This document shows positions 6,992 through 14,301 of a stretch of 23,185 nucleotides of DNA, piece after piece; positions within the stretch are counted from its first letter, which is position 1; each line of letters opens with the position of its first letter. Both the position numbers and the translations under genes were made by a program. The stretch is from positions 1-23,185 of the forward strand of contig JAHFOM010000006.1 in NCBI GenBank assembly GCA_023261685.1. Direction: 5' to 3'. The notes under the pieces are model-generated. The model saw only the letters and a program-made list of their open reading frames with translations, did not search any database and had not been told where the DNA came from. Origin of the DNA: Candidatus Moraniibacteriota bacterium (GTDB lineage: Bacteria; Patescibacteriota; Minisyncoccia; Moranbacterales; UBA1568).

Positions 6992-7600
6992 ATGAAATTT
7001 CTTCTCGGCAAAAAACTTGGTATGACGACGCTCTTCGATGAAACAAAGGGCGCTTTGAACGTGACGCTGATCGTCTGTGAAGCAAACACGGTCAAGCTCA
7101 ATCGCACGCTTGAAAAAGATGGTTATCTGGCGGTTCAGCTCGAGACGAATAAGAATGCCAAGAAGACTGTCCGTAAAGAATTCCGTATCGACAAAGGGGC
7201 GACATCCGTCAGTGCCCGGGAAATGCTGGCGAAAACACTGGAACACTATCCTGTCGATGGCACCGTTGATGTTTCTCTTTTTACCGTAGGAGAGCGCGTT
7301 CATATAGCTGGAGTGACTAAGGCAAAAGGCTTTCAGGGTGTGGTCAAGCGGCATGGCTTCAAAGGATCGCCCGCCAGCCATGGACGTGCTCACGATATGC
7401 GCAAACCGGGTTCTATTGGTGCGACGTTTCCTGAACACGTGCTCAAAGGGCGACGGATGGCAGGACGGATGGGTGGCGACAATATGACCGCTCTCAATCT
7501 TTCCGTCGTGTACGTCGATCCTGTAGAGGGTATCATCGCCGTGCGCGGAGCCGTCCCCGGAGTCAACGGTCGCATCGTGAAAATTATGAGTACGAAATAA
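6992..7600 (+). CDS. rplC: 50S ribosomal protein L3 (uL3)
   Basis: L3 is an early-assembly large-subunit protein whose loop reaches the peptidyl-transferase centre. The 202 residues include the N-terminal MKFLLGKKLGMTTLFDE, the signature GVTKAKGFQGVVKRHGFKG, and SHGRAHDMRKPGSIGATFPEHVLKGRRMAGRMG. Length is normal. The start follows palindrome E without a Shine-Dalgarno sequence. One base separates its stop from rplD, so the two are likely translationally coupled. Confidence 0.97.
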   Translation: MKFLLGKKLGMTTLFDETKGALNVTLIVCEANTVKLNRTLEKDGYLAVQLETNKNAKKTVRKEFRIDKGATSVSAREMLAKTLEHYPVDGTVDVSLFTVGERVHIAGVTKAKGFQGVVKRHGFKGSPASHGRAHDMRKPGSIGATFPEHVLKGRRMAGRMGGDNMTALNLSVVYVDPVEGIIAVRGAVPGVNGRIVKIMSTK

Positions 7601-7601
7601 T

Positions 7602-8255
7602 ATGCCAAAAGTAACGGTCAAAAATACGGCGGGCAAGGATGTGAAAGAGATCGAACTGAAAGATTTTGTTTTCGGCGTGCCTTCCAATGATACGCTCTTG
7701 CATCAGGTATACGTTGCGCAAACGGGCAATGCCAGAAAAGCAATCGCTCACACCAAGGATCGCAGTGAACGATCAGGGTCCGGAGCCAAACCGTGGCGTC
7801 AGAAGGGGACTGGCCGTGCTCGTGCCGGTACGAAAAAGAGTCCGCTGTGGCGCAAGGGTGGTATCACGTTCGGTCCGAATAAGCATCAGAATTGGAGCAA
7901 GGATACGAATCAGAAGATGCGTCAAAAGGCCGTGATGATAGCGCTTTCAGAGAAAATCCGTTCCGGAAAAATGATCGTTATCGACAGTCTCAATTATCCC
8001 GAGCAAAAAACCAAGTTGTTTTCGGCGACGCTTGCTGCTCTCGGTATTACCGGGAAGTCCCTCGTATTTTGTCTGACCGGTGATGAGCGGGCATCCGCGC
8101 TTATGAGTCGCAATATCCCTCGGGTAGAAAATACCCCGACTGAGATGCTGAACGTCGTCCAACTCCTCGATCGCGAGTACATTGTGCTGACGGAAGCCGG
8201 TATTAAAAATCTTGAAGGACGCTTTGCAAGTTGGAATAAGCCGAGCGCACAATAA
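7602..8255 (+). CDS. rplD: 50S ribosomal protein L4 (uL4)
   Basis: L4 lines the exit tunnel and in some bacteria represses the S10 operon. The 217 residues contain the tunnel-loop signature SGAKPWRQKGTGRARAGTKKSPLWRKGGITFGP and the C-terminal VVQLLDREYIVLTEAGIKNLEGRF. Its ATG is one base after the rplC stop. No Shine-Dalgarno sequence is present, so initiation probably depends on ribosomes finishing rplC. No L4-binding leader like that of gammaproteobacteria could be recognised before rpsJ. Confidence 0.97.
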   Translation: MPKVTVKNTAGKDVKEIELKDFVFGVPSNDTLLHQVYVAQTGNARKAIAHTKDRSERSGSGAKPWRQKGTGRARAGTKKSPLWRKGGITFGPNKHQNWSKDTNQKMRQKAVMIALSEKIRSGKMIVIDSLNYPEQKTKLFSATLAALGITGKSLVFCLTGDERASALMSRNIPRVENTPTEMLNVVQLLDREYIVLTEAGIKNLEGRFASWNKPSAQ

Positions 8256-8264
8256 TCGAACTTT

Positions 8265-8645
8265 ATGGCATTGTTTACTGATACAACCGAGAAGAAGGAT
8301 ATGAAGGCTTCGAAAAAAGCCCCTGTTTCGAAGAAGAAACTTTCTCCGAAGGAGAGTCGTCTGGCGGCAAAAATTTTGTCTCGTCCGCGTATTACGGAAA
8401 AATCCTACGCGCTCAATACACTCAACCAATATGTGTTCGTCGTTACCAAAGATGCTACCAAAAAAACCGTCAAGCGAGCCATTGAAGAAGCTTACGCGGT
8501 CAATGTAGAGAAAGTGCGTATGGTCTGTCTGCCAGCCAAGAGGCGTGTATTCGGAAAAAGCACCGGTTCTAAGAGTGCCATCAAGAAAGCTATCGTCAGC
8601 GTCGCCAAAGGACAGTCACTGGAACTCTTTAAGAGCGGAATGTAA
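8265..8645 (+). CDS. rplW: 50S ribosomal protein L23 (uL23)
   Basis: L23 sits at the exit-tunnel mouth, where trigger factor and SRP dock. The 126-residue product has an added lysine-rich N-terminus of about 30 residues, followed by the family core SRPRITEKSYALNTLNQYVFVVTKDATKKTVKRAIEEAYAV. An internal ATG at 8301 preceded by AGAAGGA would shorten the extension by 12 residues, but the spacing is only one base, so 8265 is kept. It lies 9 bases after rplD. Confidence 0.94.
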   Translation: MALFTDTTEKKDMKASKKAPVSKKKLSPKESRLAAKILSRPRITEKSYALNTLNQYVFVVTKDATKKTVKRAIEEAYAVNVEKVRMVCLPAKRRVFGKSTGSKSAIKKAIVSVAKGQSLELFKSGM

Positions 8646-8656
8646 GAATCATTGAT

Positions 8657-9484
8657 ATGGCAATAAAAATCTACAAAAAGAATCATGCTGGACGCCGTTT
8701 TATGTCGGTTATCAAGCCGGACGGTGTGACTGATAAGCGCCCTGAAAAATCGCTTTTGGCTCCTCATCCGAAAAAAGCCGGCCGTTCAGGCGGGAAGATT
8801 TCTGTCCGTCATCAGGGTGGTGGTCACAAGCGCCGCTACCGTATCGTTGACTTTCATCAGGACAAGCTCGGCATTCCGGGGCGTATATCCGCTCTCGAAA
8901 AAGACCCGAATCGTTCGGGACTCATCGCACTTGTGCACTACGCCGATGGTGAAAAACGCTATGTCTTGGCGACTGATGGGATGAAGCGGGGACAGGAGAT
9001 CATCTCTGGTGAGGTTACTCCGATCGAGAATGGTAATCGTCTGTTGCTGAAGAACATCCCTATTGGTACGAGTATCTGCAATATCGAGATGAAAATTGGC
9101 AAAGGTGGACAAATCGTGAGAAGTGCCGGCAGTCGAGCTACGCTGATGGCGCTCGATGGAGCAATGGCTCAGATCAAGCTGAGTTCCGGGGAAATCCGTC
9201 TTATCAGCAAGGACTGCTATGCGACGCTCGGGCAGGTGAGCAATTTTGAGCACAGCGCCGAGCGGATCGGCAAGGCCGGACGCGCCCGTTGGCTCAACCG
9301 GCGTCCGACTGTCCGTGGAAGCGCTATGAATCCGGTAGACCATCCACACGGAGGTGGTGAAGGACGTCAGCCGATCGGTATGCATCCGAGAACCCCGTGG
9401 GGCAAGTTGGCACTCGGCAAAAAGACCCGCGCGAAGAAACACAAGAGCAATAAGTATATCATCAGCCGCCGCCCTAAAAAATAA
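8657..9484 (+). CDS. rplB: 50S ribosomal protein L2 (uL2)
   Basis: L2 is needed for subunit joining and peptidyl-transferase activity. The 275-residue product is full length, with RHQGGGHKRRYRIVDF near residue 55 and the hallmark MNPVDHPHGGGEG near residue 225, which contains the functionally important histidine. The basic tail ends in KKHKSNKYIISRRPKK. It follows rplW by 11 bases. After its stop lies a palindromic spacer before rpsS. Confidence 0.98.
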   Translation: MAIKIYKKNHAGRRFMSVIKPDGVTDKRPEKSLLAPHPKKAGRSGGKISVRHQGGGHKRRYRIVDFHQDKLGIPGRISALEKDPNRSGLIALVHYADGEKRYVLATDGMKRGQEIISGEVTPIENGNRLLLKNIPIGTSICNIEMKIGKGGQIVRSAGSRATLMALDGAMAQIKLSSGEIRLISKDCYATLGQVSNFEHSAERIGKAGRARWLNRRPTVRGSAMNPVDHPHGGGEGRQPIGMHPRTPWGKLALGKKTRAKKHKSNKYIISRRPKK

Positions 9485-9568
9485 CCAACAACTAATAACT
9501 CACAACCAGCAACAGAAAAAAGAAATGTGGAAAAAAGTTATAGGTTGTAAGTTGTAAGTTAATTACAT
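9485..9568. repeat. Spacer palindrome F between rplB and rpsS
   Basis: Bases 9495-9507 (ATAACTCACAACC) pair with 9543-9555 (GGTTGTAAGTTGT) with one G-U pair and one mismatch. The right side carries the 7-base word TTGTAAG twice in tandem, so several pairing registers exist. The element fills the space from the rplB stop to the rpsS ATG. It shares the opening AATAACCAACAACT and the TTGTAAGTTAA closing words with the spacer at 14839-14932. Confidence 0.65.
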
Positions 9569-9922
9569 ATGTCACGAAGTCTCAAAAAAGGTCCATACGT
9601 CGATCCAAGAGTGCTGAAGAAGCTCGAAGGAAAGAAGTTGGGTGATCGCACCATCATCAAAACATGGTCGCGTGCTTGCACTATCTCTCCGGAGATGGTA
9701 GGCTTTACTTTTGGTGTGCATAACGGCAAAGACTTTATTTCCGTATTTGCGACCGAGGAGATGGTCGGGCATCGTCTGGGGGAATTTTCTCCGACCCGAA
9801 AGTTTACCCGTCACGGTGGAAAGATGCAGAAAGAGTTGGAAGTGGCTGCTAAGTCTCGTGAATTAGATGCCGCCAAGGCTGCTAAGGCCGCCACTGCCGC
9901 ACCAGGGGCTAAGAAAAAATAG
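9569..9922 (+). CDS. rpsS: 30S ribosomal protein S19 (uS19)
   Basis: S19 is in the head of the small subunit and contacts S13 and the A-site region. The 117-residue product has MSRSLKKGPYVDPRVLKKLE, the TWSRACTISPEMVGFTFGVHNG core and GHRLGEFSPTRKFTRHGGK. After about residue 90 it carries an extra Ala/Lys-rich tail (AAKAAKAATAAPGAKKK). The stop codon abuts the rplV ATG with no spacer. Confidence 0.97.
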   Translation: MSRSLKKGPYVDPRVLKKLEGKKLGDRTIIKTWSRACTISPEMVGFTFGVHNGKDFISVFATEEMVGHRLGEFSPTRKFTRHGGKMQKELEVAAKSRELDAAKAAKAATAAPGAKKK

Positions 9923-10462
9923 ATGACTATGAAAGTACACGCCACCCTCAAAAACCTCCGTATTGCACCGCGTAAAGTGCGTCTTGTGACGCACTCCCTT
10001 ATCGGCGTGGATGCGCGCGAAGCTCTTGTCCAGCTCGACAAGCAGGTCAAGCGGTCTTCGCGACCGATCACCGATCTCTTGAAGAGCGCGATGGCGAATG
10101 CGAGGAATAATAACGGACTGGATGAGGAGAATCTGTATATTTTGGAAATTCGTGTCGGCGATGGTTTGCGCTTGAAGCGCTGGCTGCCCCGAGCTTTCGG
10201 ACGGGCGACACCGCTCCTCCGTCGCGGATCCAATGTCACGATCATCCTGGAAGAAAAAATAGAAGGCAAGAATCGTATTGTGAAAAAAAAGGAAACCATC
10301 GAACAGAGAGTATCGACGATCTCCGCACTGCCCGAAGAAACAGAAAAGCAAAAGGAGGCGCAAAAGATAGTGAAGCCGGAAATAAAGAAGGACGTTGTCA
10401 GGGGAGTGAAGCCGACTGGCGGCAAGGTAGTCAAAAAAATGTTTCAACGCAAGTCCGTATAA
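9923..10462 (+). CDS. rplV: 50S ribosomal protein L22 (uL22) with C-terminal extension
   Basis: L22 lines the exit tunnel. Residues about 3-115 form the normal domain: HATLKNLRIAPRKVRLVTHSLIG at the start, MANARNNNGLD in the middle, and the tunnel-loop region RWLPRAFGRATPLLRRGSNVTIIL. The remaining roughly 65 residues are a charged Lys/Glu-rich tail not found in standard 110-residue L22. The start ATG immediately follows the rpsS stop. A second ATG two codons later is an alternative. Confidence 0.95.
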   Translation: MTMKVHATLKNLRIAPRKVRLVTHSLIGVDAREALVQLDKQVKRSSRPITDLLKSAMANARNNNGLDEENLYILEIRVGDGLRLKRWLPRAFGRATPLLRRGSNVTIILEEKIEGKNRIVKKKETIEQRVSTISALPEETEKQKEAQKIVKPEIKKDVVRGVKPTGGKVVKKMFQRKSV

Positions 10463-10483
10463 ACTGAAAGTATACTTATAGTT

Positions 10484-11149
10484 ATGGGTAATAAGGTGCA
10501 TCCAACTGGTATTCGTCTCGGTATCACGACCAACTGGCAGTCGCGCTGGTTTGGGGCGAAGAAGACCTACCGTGATCAATTGCGAAAGGACGTCGAAATC
10601 CGTTCATTTATTATGACCAAATGGAAAGCGGCAGCCATCGCTTCTGTTGGTATCGAGCGTTCCGCGAATGCCGTGCGATTGATCATTCATACGGCACGAC
10701 CCGGCGTACTTATCGGTCGCGGGGGCACCGGTGTCGAAGATCTGACCCGGACTATCAAAAAAAGATTTTTTGCGGGCAAGAAAGTCGATTTGAAAGTAGA
10801 TATTCAGGAAGTTAAAAATCCCGAAACGAACGCGATGTTGGTTGCGATTCAGGTTACTGAGCAACTGGAGAAGCGTACGCCGTTCCGCCGCGTATTGAAG
10901 ACGATGCTCGATCAGGTAGAAGGCAATAAGCTGGTGCAGGGAGTGAAGATCGAAATTTGTGGTCGTCTGGGCGGTGCTGAAATGTCAAGACGCGAGTGGT
11001 TATCCCGTGGCAAGATTCCTCTTCACACGCTACGCGCCGATATTGATTACGCTTGCGCCGAAGCTCGTACGACCTACGGAGTGATCGGAGTCAAGACGTG
11101 GATTTACAAAGGAGAGAAATTCGTGGAAGCGGAAACGACGACCGAATAA
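10484..11149 (+). CDS. rpsC: 30S ribosomal protein S3 (uS3)
   Basis: S3 forms part of the mRNA entry site. The 221-residue product begins MGNKVHPTGIRLGITTNWQSRWF and carries the KH-domain signature VLIGRGGTGVEDL. It also has the second-domain segment GVKIEICGRLGGAEMSRREWLSRGKIPLHTLRADIDYA. Length is normal. It lies 21 bases after rplV. A TATACT at 10471-10476 ends 7 bases before the ATG but lacks a recognisable -35 box, so a private promoter is not claimed. Confidence 0.97.
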   Translation: MGNKVHPTGIRLGITTNWQSRWFGAKKTYRDQLRKDVEIRSFIMTKWKAAAIASVGIERSANAVRLIIHTARPGVLIGRGGTGVEDLTRTIKKRFFAGKKVDLKVDIQEVKNPETNAMLVAIQVTEQLEKRTPFRRVLKTMLDQVEGNKLVQGVKIEICGRLGGAEMSRREWLSRGKIPLHTLRADIDYACAEARTTYGVIGVKTWIYKGEKFVEAETTTE

Positions 11150-11161
11150 TAGAAATTTCTT

Positions 11162-11569
11162 ATGTTGATGCCAAGAAAAGTAAAACACAGAAAGATCCAC
11201 CGGGGAGGCTGGTCAGGAAGTCCGGCAACACGCGGGAATACCGTGAGCTTCGGGAGCTACGGGCTCAAGACCCTAGAAGAGGGATTGATCTCAGCTCGCC
11301 AGATCGAAGCCGCGCGCCGGGCGATGACTCGTTCCATCCAGCGCGGAGGCAAGGTGTGGATACGCGTCTTCCCTGACAAGCCGATGACCAAGAAGGGAGA
11401 GCAGACCCCGATGGGTAAAGGTAAGGGGAGCGTAGATCACTTTGTCGCGAAGGTACGTGCCGGAAAAGTGTTGTTCGAACTTGATGGCATTCCTAAAGTG
11501 GCGGCGACGGAAGCGATGCGTTTGGCATCGCACAAGCTCGCAGTCAAGACGAAATTTTGCGAACGATAA
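11162..11569 (+). CDS. rplP: 50S ribosomal protein L16 (uL16)
   Basis: L16 helps position the A-site tRNA. The 135-residue product has MLMPRKVKHRKIHRGGWSG, the SYGLKTLEEGLISARQIEAARRAMTR core and PMTKKGEQTPMGKGKGSVDHFVAKVRAGKVLFEL. The family normally starts MLMP, which supports the ATG at 11162 over the ATG two codons downstream. It is 12 bases after rpsC and 34 bases before rpmC. Confidence 0.97.
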   Translation: MLMPRKVKHRKIHRGGWSGSPATRGNTVSFGSYGLKTLEEGLISARQIEAARRAMTRSIQRGGKVWIRVFPDKPMTKKGEQTPMGKGKGSVDHFVAKVRAGKVLFELDGIPKVAATEAMRLASHKLAVKTKFCER

Positions 11570-11603
11570 GTACACCGGTTTTCACTCAAAAATATACAAT
11601 GGT

Positions 11604-11819
11604 ATGAAGGCACAGGCATGGCGGGAAAAATCAGAGGGTGAGCGCGAGAAGGCGATTCTTGAGCTGGATGACAAGACGTACAAGCTGCGTTTTGACATCG
11701 TTACTCGTGAAGCTAAGAATCACAGCGAATACCGCAAGCTGAAGAAGGACATCGCCCGTCTCCTGACCCTGAAAAAAGAAGACGAGATGAATATTACTAC
11801 CAAAGAAGAGAGCCGGTAA
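11604..11819 (+). CDS. rpmC: 50S ribosomal protein L29 (uL29)
   Basis: L29 sits beside L23 at the tunnel exit. The 71-residue product is helical and charged, with the family pattern ELDDKTYKLRFDIVTREAKNHSEYRKLKKDIARLLTLKKE. The frame is open further upstream inside rplP, so the start is set at the ATG at 11604, which gives the expected size and sits 34 bases after the rplP stop. No Shine-Dalgarno sequence is visible. The order rplP-rpmC-rpsQ is canonical. Confidence 0.92.
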   Translation: MKAQAWREKSEGEREKAILELDDKTYKLRFDIVTREAKNHSEYRKLKKDIARLLTLKKEDEMNITTKEESR

Positions 11820-11840
11820 ATCTCATTTTTTACACACAGT

Positions 11841-12101
11841 ATGAAGACTGCATCCACAACAAAATCAGCGAGCAAGGCGCCCAAGAAAAAAGGTGTCGTT
11901 GTCAGCGCCTCGATGGATAAGACTATCGTTGTCGCGGTAGAAACTCTGAAGACTCATCCAAAGTACCTGAAGCAGTATCGTTCGACCAAGAAATACAAAG
12001 TCCACACCGAAGAGAACAAATACGCCGTAGGAGATACCGTCAGTTTTCAAGAATGTCGCCCCATCAGTCGTGATAAGCATCATACCGTCGTCACACTCTA
12101 A
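11841..12101 (+). CDS. rpsQ: 30S ribosomal protein S17 (uS17)
   Basis: S17 is a primary 16S rRNA-binding protein. The 86-residue product has an N-terminal lysine-rich segment, then the OB-fold core GVVVSASMDKTIVVAVETLKTHPKYLKQYRSTKKYKVH and the C-terminal VGDTVSFQECRPISRDKHHTVV. Size and motifs are normal. It lies 21 bases after rpmC and 9 bases before rplN. Confidence 0.96.
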   Translation: MKTASTTKSASKAPKKKGVVVSASMDKTIVVAVETLKTHPKYLKQYRSTKKYKVHTEENKYAVGDTVSFQECRPISRDKHHTVVTL

Positions 12102-12110
12102 GAGAAAGCT

Positions 12111-12482
12111 ATGATCCAAGCAGAATCCAGTTTGAAAGTCGCTGATAACAGCGGTGCCAAGAGCATCAAGTGTTTCAAAGTGCTCGGTGGAACGCGCCGC
12201 CGATACGCGGGGCTCGGTGATATCATCGTGGCTTCGGTTAAATCGGCAGAGCCGCGTGGTATGGTCAAGAAAGGGGACAAGGTGAGAGCCGTTATCGTCC
12301 GTCAGGCCAAAGCCTATCGCCGTAAAGACAATTCCTACATCCGTTTTGATGAGAACGCCGCGGTCATCCTCGATGCCAACAATACCGATCCCAAGGGGAC
12401 GCGTATTTTCGGTCCGATAGCGCGAGAGCTGCGGGAAAAAGGATTTTCCAAGATCGTTTCACTGGCCCCTGAAGTATTATAA
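12111..12482 (+). CDS. rplN: 50S ribosomal protein L14 (uL14)
   Basis: L14 is at the subunit interface. The 123-residue length is standard, beginning MIQAESSLKVADNSGAKSIKCFKVLGG. It contains KGDKVRAVIVRQAKAYRRKDNSYIRFDENAAVILD and the ending GTRIFGPIARELREKGFSKIVSLAPEVL. The upstream AGAGAAAG is at best a weak Shine-Dalgarno. A 90-base palindromic spacer separates it from rplX. Confidence 0.98.
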   Translation: MIQAESSLKVADNSGAKSIKCFKVLGGTRRRYAGLGDIIVASVKSAEPRGMVKKGDKVRAVIVRQAKAYRRKDNSYIRFDENAAVILDANNTDPKGTRIFGPIARELREKGFSKIVSLAPEVL

Positions 12483-12572
12483 ACAGCTTCTCTAGCTGCC
12501 TTAGCTTCCTTAGCTTCCCTAGCTTTTTAGGGGGACAAAGGAAGCTAACGAAGCTAACGAAGCCAAAAGCTT
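12483..12572. repeat. Spacer palindrome G between rplN and rplX
   Basis: Bases 12501-12518 (TTAGCTTCCTTAGCTTCC) pair with 12540-12557 (GGAAGCTAACGAAGCTAA) at 17 of 18 positions. Each arm is a tandem of a 9-base word, TTAGCTTCC on the left and GAAGCTAAC on the right, so the stem can slip by nine bases. The element fills the whole gap from the rplN stop to the rplX ATG. The TTAGCTTC word recurs in the 102-bp elements around rpsH. Confidence 0.75.
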
Positions 12573-12878
12573 ATGAAGCTAAAGAAAGGAGATCAAGTAG
12601 AGGTTATTACCGGAAAAGATGCCGGGAAACGCGGGATGATCATCTCTGTCTTTCCGGATATTGAAAAAGTGGCCGTCAAAGGTGCCAATATAATGAAGCG
12701 CCATATCCGTTCCAAGCGAGACGGAGAAAAAGGACAGCGGATCGAGAAAGAGGCTCCGATTCATGTTTCCAATGTGATGTTGGTCTGCCCGCATACCGGG
12801 AAGCCGACGCGTATCGGGTACAAGATTGAGGGAAACGAAAAAGTACGTGTCAGTAAACAGTCCGGTAAAGTCATCTAA
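12573..12878 (+). CDS. rplX: 50S ribosomal protein L24 (uL24)
   Basis: L24 starts large-subunit assembly. The 101-residue product has the KOW motif near the N-terminus (KKGDQVEVITGKDAGKRGMIISVFP), the central GANIMKRHIRS and VMLVCPHTGKPTRIGYKIEGNEKVRVSKQSGKVI. The size is normal. The ATG immediately follows palindrome G, with no Shine-Dalgarno sequence. Confidence 0.96.
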   Translation: MKLKKGDQVEVITGKDAGKRGMIISVFPDIEKVAVKGANIMKRHIRSKRDGEKGQRIEKEAPIHVSNVMLVCPHTGKPTRIGYKIEGNEKVRVSKQSGKVI

Positions 12879-12905
12879 CCAGAAAAAGCTCGTAGCATAC
12901 CTCGT

Positions 12906-13466
12906 ATGAAAATGCCATTGACCAAGAAAATCTATAGCGAGAAAGTCGTTCCCGCCCTTTCGAAAGAGCTCGGCATCAAGAACCGGATGGCTCTTCCGCG
13001 TGTCGGCAAGATTGTCGTGAATGTCGGAACGGGTAAGATCCTCAAAGATTCGAAGCGCGTGGAAGACATTGTCGCTTCCCTCGAGGCGATCACCGGACAA
13101 AAAGTGCTTCAAACCAAAGCGCGTAAGGCTATTGCCGGATTCAAGACTCGCGAAGGTTTGGAGATTGGAGCCCGGGTCACGCTGCACGGCATCCGGATGT
13201 GGGACTTCTTGGATCGTCTGATCAATGTGGCGTTGCCTCGCGTGCGTGATTTTCAGGGTATTCCCAAAAGCGCCATCGATCAGAATGGCAATTGCAATCT
13301 CGGTATCAAAGAACACCTCGTCTTTCCGGAGATTATTCCGGAGAAGGTGCAGCATATCTTCAGCTTCCAGGTGAACATCGTTACGACAGCCAAAAATAGA
13401 GAAGAAGGTGAGGCACTGTTCCGCGTTTTGGGTTTGCCACTTCAGAAAGAGGAAAGTAAGTCATAA
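12906..13466 (+). CDS. rplE: 50S ribosomal protein L5 (uL5)
   Basis: L5 binds 5S rRNA and contacts the P-site tRNA. The 186-residue product has LPRVGKIVVNVGTGK, ITGQKVLQTKARKAIAGFKTREGLEIGARVTLHG, MWDFLDRLINVALPRVRDFQGI and GIKEHLVFPEI, all family landmarks. ATGs lie at 12906 and 12912, and the first gives the expected N-terminus. It is 27 bases after rplX and 23 bases before rpsN. Confidence 0.97.
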   Translation: MKMPLTKKIYSEKVVPALSKELGIKNRMALPRVGKIVVNVGTGKILKDSKRVEDIVASLEAITGQKVLQTKARKAIAGFKTREGLEIGARVTLHGIRMWDFLDRLINVALPRVRDFQGIPKSAIDQNGNCNLGIKEHLVFPEIIPEKVQHIFSFQVNIVTTAKNREEGEALFRVLGLPLQKEESKS

Positions 13467-13489
13467 AAATAATCTCGAAATTACAGAGT

Positions 13490-13675
13490 ATGGCAAAGAC
13501 ATCCACAGCGGCCAGAGCGCTCAAAACCCCGAAATTTTCAACTCGCATCGTACGGCGGTGTTGGAAATGTGGTCGGAAACACGGGTATTTGCGTATGTTC
13601 GATCTCTGCCGTATTTGCTTCCGAGAACTTGCCAACAAAGGTGAGATTCCGGGGATAAAGAAAGCTTCCTGGTAA
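13490..13675 (+). CDS. rpsN: 30S ribosomal protein S14, zinc type (uS14)
   Basis: The 61-residue product is the short zinc-binding (type Z) S14. C24 and C27 (CWKC) with C40 and C43 (CRIC) form the zinc site, followed by FRELANKGEIPGIKKASW. Type Z S14 is common in Gram-positive bacteria and CPR. It is encoded in its normal position between rplE and rpsH. Confidence 0.97.
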   Translation: MAKTSTAARALKTPKFSTRIVRRCWKCGRKHGYLRMFDLCRICFRELANKGEIPGIKKASW

Positions 13676-13678
13676 ATT

Positions 13679-13780
13679 AATGAGCTGGTAGGTAGTAGCT
13701 TCTTAGCTTGTAGATAAAGAATATATCCTTTCTCACAATGCTATAACTTAAGAAGCTACAAACTACAAGCTAAAAAGCTA
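13679..13780. repeat. 102-bp spacer element H1, left copy flanking rpsH
   Basis: These 102 bases are identical to 14194-14295. The element contains GTAGCTTCTTA (13695-13705) complementary to TAAGAAGCTAC (13749-13759). It also contains TTAGCTTGTAG (13703-13713) complementary to CTACAAGCTAA (13763-13773). The two 11-bp helices are in crossed order and share bases, so they are mutually exclusive. The element ends 6 bases before the rpsH ATG. Confidence 0.85.
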
Positions 13781-13786
13781 GACATT

Positions 13787-14191
13787 ATGTTAGATCCAAT
13801 TGCAGACATGTTGACAAGAATTCGTAATGCGCAAGCCGCCGGCCATCCGAGCGTCGCTATGCCCGCTTCGAAACTCAAATACACCATCGCGGAGATTCTG
13901 CTCCGGGAAGGGTTTGTTGGGCGCATCGAAAAAGAAACCGATGGCGTTCATCCGTCCTTGCGTCTGTGGCTCAAATACACGACTGTTTCTCCTACTAAGA
14001 AGGTTCCGGCGATCCGTGAAGTGACTCGTGTCAGCAAGCAGGGCTGCCGTATCTATGTCAAGAAAAGCGAAATCAAGAAAGTGAAGAATGGGTACGGTAT
14101 CGCAATCGTTTCGACCTCGGAAGGCGTGATGACTGGGTCAGAAGCTTTCCGTCGTGGATTGGGAGGCGAATATATCTGCAAATTGTGGTAA
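13787..14191 (+). CDS. rpsH: 30S ribosomal protein S8 (uS8)
   Basis: S8 binds central-domain 16S rRNA and in several bacteria represses the spc operon. The 134-residue product starts MLDPIADMLTRIRNAQAAGH and has a normal C-terminal domain: RVSKQGCRIYVKKSEI, GYGIAIVSTSEGVMTGSEAFRRGLGGEYICKLW. It is the only gene in the window bracketed by two identical 102-bp spacers, each ending just before a start codon. Confidence 0.97.
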   Translation: MLDPIADMLTRIRNAQAAGHPSVAMPASKLKYTIAEILLREGFVGRIEKETDGVHPSLRLWLKYTTVSPTKKVPAIREVTRVSKQGCRIYVKKSEIKKVKNGYGIAIVSTSEGVMTGSEAFRRGLGGEYICKLW

Positions 14192-14193
14192 AA

Positions 14194-14295
14194 AATGAGC
14201 TGGTAGGTAGTAGCTTCTTAGCTTGTAGATAAAGAATATATCCTTTCTCACAATGCTATAACTTAAGAAGCTACAAACTACAAGCTAAAAAGCTA
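14194..14295. repeat. 102-bp spacer element H2, right copy flanking rpsH
   Basis: This is a perfect copy of 13679-13780, in the same orientation, beginning 3 bases after the rpsH stop and ending 6 bases before the rplF ATG. It contains the same pair of crossed, mutually exclusive 11-bp helices. Absence of any difference suggests recent duplication, gene conversion or strong constraint. Confidence 0.85.
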
Positions 14296-14301
14296 AGAAT
14301 T

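Noticed and set aside
13679..14295. CRISPR-like arrangement of the repeated spacers
   Set aside because: There are only two copies, each 102 bp, separated by a ribosomal protein gene. There is no regular spacer pattern and no cas genes.
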